In this document: positions 61,455 through 64,000 of the stretch, piece after piece
Position numbering within the stretch: position 1 is the stretch's first letter
How the letters are laid out: every line of letters begins with the position of its first letter
Source of the DNA: Treponema sp.
Lineage (GTDB): Bacteria > Spirochaetota > Spirochaetia > Treponematales > Treponemataceae
DNA length: 64,000 nt
Assembly: GCA_024682655.1 (NCBI GenBank)
Contig: JAIKYZ010000108.1
Span: forward strand, 41,377-105,376
Reading direction: 5' to 3'
Translations under genes and position numbers: made by a program
The notes under the pieces: generated by a model
Told to the model about the DNA's origin: nothing
The model's database searches: none
The model's input: only the letters and a program-made list of their open reading frames with translations

Positions 61455-62543
61455 TTAATTTATAAAATCTTTTAACTCTTTTGTTAATTGTTCAGCCATT
61501 TTTATATGAGTTTTAGCACTTGGATGCCAATCAGCAGCAATTCCGTCTTCATCTAACTGGACTGGAAATTTAACAGCCTTAAGAGGAAGTTTTGGAAAAT
61601 CTTTTTTTACTTCTTCTACTGCCTGACTAACAGAATCGCAAAGATCCTGACCCATTACTCCAAGAGCACAAAGAATCTTAGCTTTTGGACTTCTTCTATG
61701 AACTGCTTCAATAAAAGTTCTTAAGGCACTTACATAAAGTAAACGTCTTTCTTCTACTTTTTTAACCCAACTGGCATCGTTTGTTCCCAGATGAATAATA
61801 ACAATATCTGGACTAAATCTATCTTGATTCCAAACTTCTGGTTCCAGGCCCAACTTTAATTGAGTCTGACGGTCGGTGTATGGCCATAAAAGAGGCATTG
61901 TAATTACTGTATCTGGATTTACTGTGTTTTCATCAACATATTTAGAAACAAGACCAATTCCACTCCAACTGCAGCACTGTAATTTTGCATTTAATTTTTT
62001 TGCTGTTAAAAAGGCATAAGACTTATCTGCTCTTTCCTGCTGAGTTGTAAAAGTATCTTTATTGAAAACTCCTTCAATTCCATATCCACAGGTAATAGAA
62101 TCTCCAATCACTTCAAGTTTAAGCTGATTATTATTTTGATAAGCCTTTAAGAAATCTGGCTCAAGGTTTCCGTCAATTTCCAGACTTTTTAATCCTGCAA
62201 ATCCAAAAGGTGCTTCGGTAAATTTAATCACTCGGATAGTTACTAATTTTTCTTCTTCCGATTCAAACAAAAGACATTCGTTTTCTTCTTTTTCTAAAGA
62301 ATAACGGTAGATTGGCTCCTGGGACAGGGAATTCCAACTTGTATCATTACCTTCAGAAAGAAAAACACCAATTACTCCCTTTGTAGTTTTATCACAATTT
62401 TGTGGATCGCTTAAAATTTTTGCAGTAGCTTTTTTACCCTTCATTACAAAACAAAAACCTGATGAAGAGAAACTAAAATATCTTACATCCTGGTAATCAA
62501 AATTTCTTCCAAACCAAATTAAATCTTTTGCCGCAATTTTCAT
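61455..62543 (-). CDS. CE2-like SGNH acetyl esterase, apparently cytoplasmic
   Basis: The 362-residue protein has an N-terminal jelly-roll-like region, then an SGNH domain. The catalytic Ser lies in GDSITCGYG, followed by SWSGIGLVSKY, IIHLGTNDASW and the catalytic His in DWHPSAKTH. This order (beta domain first, GDSITCGYG) fits carbohydrate esterase family 2. There is no signal peptide, unlike the two SGNH lipoproteins at 51-54 kb, so it may deacetylate imported oligosaccharides. AGGAG precedes the start. It lies 8 nt downstream of argA, perhaps co-transcribed. Confidence 0.82.
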   Translation of the reverse strand: MKIAAKDLIWFGRNFDYQDVRYFSFSSSGFCFVMKGKKATAKILSDPQNCDKTTKGVIGVFLSEGNDTSWNSLSQEPIYRYSLEKEENECLLFESEEEKLVTIRVIKFTEAPFGFAGLKSLEIDGNLEPDFLKAYQNNNQLKLEVIGDSITCGYGIEGVFNKDTFTTQQERADKSYAFLTAKKLNAKLQCCSWSGIGLVSKYVDENTVNPDTVITMPLLWPYTDRQTQLKLGLEPEVWNQDRFSPDIVIIHLGTNDASWVKKVEERRLLYVSALRTFIEAVHRRSPKAKILCALGVMGQDLCDSVSQAVEEVKKDFPKLPLKAVKFPVQLDEDGIAADWHPSAKTHIKMAEQLTKELKDFIN

Positions 62544-62551
62544 AAAAACTC

Positions 62552-63886
62552 CTATTTTATTCTATACACCATGGAATTTCTTTCTGGATTCCACAATTTT
62601 CTTCTTTCTTCTGGTAAAGAGTCAATTTTATCATTCTCAAAACCAAGTTTTTCAAACCAATCGGCAGCCTGAGTTGTCATAATAAAAATACTCTTTGCCT
62701 TTTGCTCTCTGGATTTTGAAATTAAATATTTTATCATCTTTGGACCAATTCCCATGTGAGCAAAATTTTCATCAACAGCAACCGCCTGAATTTCTGCCTG
62801 ACCATCTTTATACAAATGAAGGGCGGCACAAGCGTGAACTCCACCGTCTAATTCATAAACTATAAAATCATTTATCGAATTGGATAACTGTTCTTCACTT
62901 CTAGGAAGAAGTTTTCCACTTTCTATAAAGGGCCTCATAATTCTTAAAACTGCAGGAATATCAGTCTGATTCATCTGCCTGATCTGACCATAATCTGAAG
63001 TATAAATCATTGTCCCAGAACCTAAATCACTGAAGATTTCGCAAGGTAAAACTCCATCTTGATTTCCATCAACTATATGAACACGAGTAACACCTTCTTT
63101 ACAGGCTTCCCGGGCCTTTTCTAAAAGACTTTGAATTTGAACCTGACCTGGGGCAACTTTCATTTGTGAGTTTAATTGCAGAAATTCATCTACTTCTTCA
63201 AGATTCATCGCAGGAACTTCACCATTTTCGGACAGGGCAAAAGTTTCTGGAATATTATATTGTTGACTATTCACCCCGCCTTCTTCCATCATAAAAAATA
63301 ATTTATCGGCCTTAAGATTTACTGCAACCTGCTGGGCCAAAGAAATAGAAGAAATATTATATGGATGACCAACAGAATTCCATCCTATACAAGGGAAAAT
63401 TGGAATAAAACCATCATCTAAAACTGTTTTTATGGCTGAAACTTCTAATTTTTCAATTTCGCCGGCAGTTCCAAAATCAATTCCATTTAAAACTCCCTTT
63501 GCTCTTGAACGAACCCAATTTCCTATAACTGCGTTGATATTATTTGCCGCTAAACTTGTCATAACAATATTTGAAACATCAAAAGCAGCCATTTTAATTA
63601 AAGGCATTGCATCACGATCTGTAATACGAATGTTATCTATAAACTTCCAGCCAATCTTTGAATTTTCCAGAACATCGTCAATTCTCTGTCTGGCCGCTGG
63701 AATAATTACAACTTTTAATCCCGCCTTGTGAAGTAAAGCAATATCCCGGATATGAGATGAAAAAAGTGGAGATTCAATAATTTTATCATCAAGATAAATT
63801 ACAATCGTGGCATTGTTAAATTTCTGCAAATATCTAATTACGTTTCTGATATTTTCTGCCTTTTGAATAACAAATTTTGAATTCAT
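62552..63886 (-). CDS. argA: N-acetylglutamate synthase (kinase-like plus GNAT domains)
   Basis: The 444-residue enzyme acetylates glutamate as the first step of arginine synthesis. An amino-acid-kinase-like domain (residues 1-280, VIYLDDKIIESP, VVIIPAARQRID, FPCIGWNSVGHPYNIS) is followed by a GNAT acetyltransferase (about 300-444). The acetyl-CoA loop is AVDENFAHMGIGPKMI and the C-terminal stretch IFIMTTQAADWFEKLGF. The ATG at 63886 is preferred to that at 63910 because TATAGT (63898-63893) ends 6 nt before it, with no SD. The CE2-like gene follows 8 nt later. Confidence 0.92.
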   Translation of the reverse strand: MNSKFVIQKAENIRNVIRYLQKFNNATIVIYLDDKIIESPLFSSHIRDIALLHKAGLKVVIIPAARQRIDDVLENSKIGWKFIDNIRITDRDAMPLIKMAAFDVSNIVMTSLAANNINAVIGNWVRSRAKGVLNGIDFGTAGEIEKLEVSAIKTVLDDGFIPIFPCIGWNSVGHPYNISSISLAQQVAVNLKADKLFFMMEEGGVNSQQYNIPETFALSENGEVPAMNLEEVDEFLQLNSQMKVAPGQVQIQSLLEKAREACKEGVTRVHIVDGNQDGVLPCEIFSDLGSGTMIYTSDYGQIRQMNQTDIPAVLRIMRPFIESGKLLPRSEEQLSNSINDFIVYELDGGVHACAALHLYKDGQAEIQAVAVDENFAHMGIGPKMIKYLISKSREQKAKSIFIMTTQAADWFEKLGFENDKIDSLPEERRKLWNPERNSMVYRIK

Positions 63887-63945
63887 AAGAAAACTATAAC
63901 AGAATTTCATAACTTGTACATATAAAAAAAATAGAGTAAACTAAG

Positions 63946-63983
63946 TTTTGAATGACACTTTTTTAAAAAAATGTCATTCAAAA
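63946..63983. repeat. Long hairpin near the right window edge
   Basis: TTTTGAATGACA (63946-63957) and TGTCATTCAAAA (63972-63983) form a perfect 12-bp stem with a 14-nt A/T loop. It resembles the ATTGAATGGC..GCCATTCAAT hairpin of the modular repeat, but the rest of that element is not seen before the window ends. Confidence 0.7.
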
Positions 63984-64000
63984 TCCAGGGTTATATGAGG

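Overview
The window looks like the chromosome of a host-associated, probably rumen or gut, Treponema (Spirochaetota). The grounds are the AT-rich DNA, relaxed lipobox signal peptides, paralogous secreted GH5 endoglucanases and SGNH esterases for plant polysaccharide, and the protein families as I recognise them; no database search was possible. Almost every gene is chromosomal housekeeping or accessory metabolism. No tRNA or rRNA gene and no CRISPR array was seen.

Layout. 0-6.6 kb (minus strand): one aromatic amino-acid operon, pheA-aroB-aroC-aroE/K/A fusion-DAHP synthase, headed by a textbook Phe attenuator (promoter, 30-residue leader with 8 Phe, antiterminator, terminator). 7-12.4 kb: patatin, cysK, a large outer-membrane barrel and a REP-associated tyrosine transposase (RAYT). 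12.4-18.5 kb: an unusual mnmA, a membrane SpoIIE phosphatase, purF and birA. 18.7-21.1 kb: the biotin ECF transporter bioY-bioM-bioN, with a BirA operator over the bioY promoter, so repressor and target lie in the same window. 21-31.9 kb: an acyl-CoA ligase with an E2-like acyltransferase, a double-AAA ATPase, a YczE-type membrane protein, and a CrtI-like oxidoreductase with its flavin/2Fe-2S reductase. 32-38 kb: two GH5 lipoproteins around a NusG-II/Gx/ApbE flavin cluster. 38-46.3 kb: a glycolipid glycosyltransferase, PrsW, and AddB-AddA. 46.3-51.2 kb: glycerol catabolism (glpK, G3P dehydrogenase, FAD oxidoreductase, DUF1667). 51.3-64 kb: two SGNH lipoproteins, a PyrK-PyrD fusion, pyrF, a GH-A-like hydrolase, two 7TM signalling proteins with different outputs, a CE2-like esterase and argA.

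The most striking feature is a very dense dispersed repeat, GGGGACAGACCCC, with more than 50 copies by hand count between 1.4 and 48.2 kb and essentially none beyond. It is open in all six reading frames. It occurs between genes, as a 40-bp-period array, as inverted pairs that look like terminators after both GH5 genes, and in frame inside coding sequences (AroE/K/A twice, EcfT, ApbE, the outer-membrane barrel), where it encodes GDRP, GQTP, GTDP, GLSP or GSVP. The RAYT gene in its midst is the natural candidate for its mobiliser. Two further repeat families are present: a GGCGTTGCGGG element that usually sits beside a copy of the first, and a three-hairpin modular element in which one hairpin has been cleanly exchanged for a 119-bp element with 16-bp terminal inverted repeats.

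A second genome-wide habit is visible. At least ten genes have a -10-like hexamer ending 6-8 nt before the start codon and no Shine-Dalgarno, which suggests leaderless mRNAs. I used this to correct several starts.
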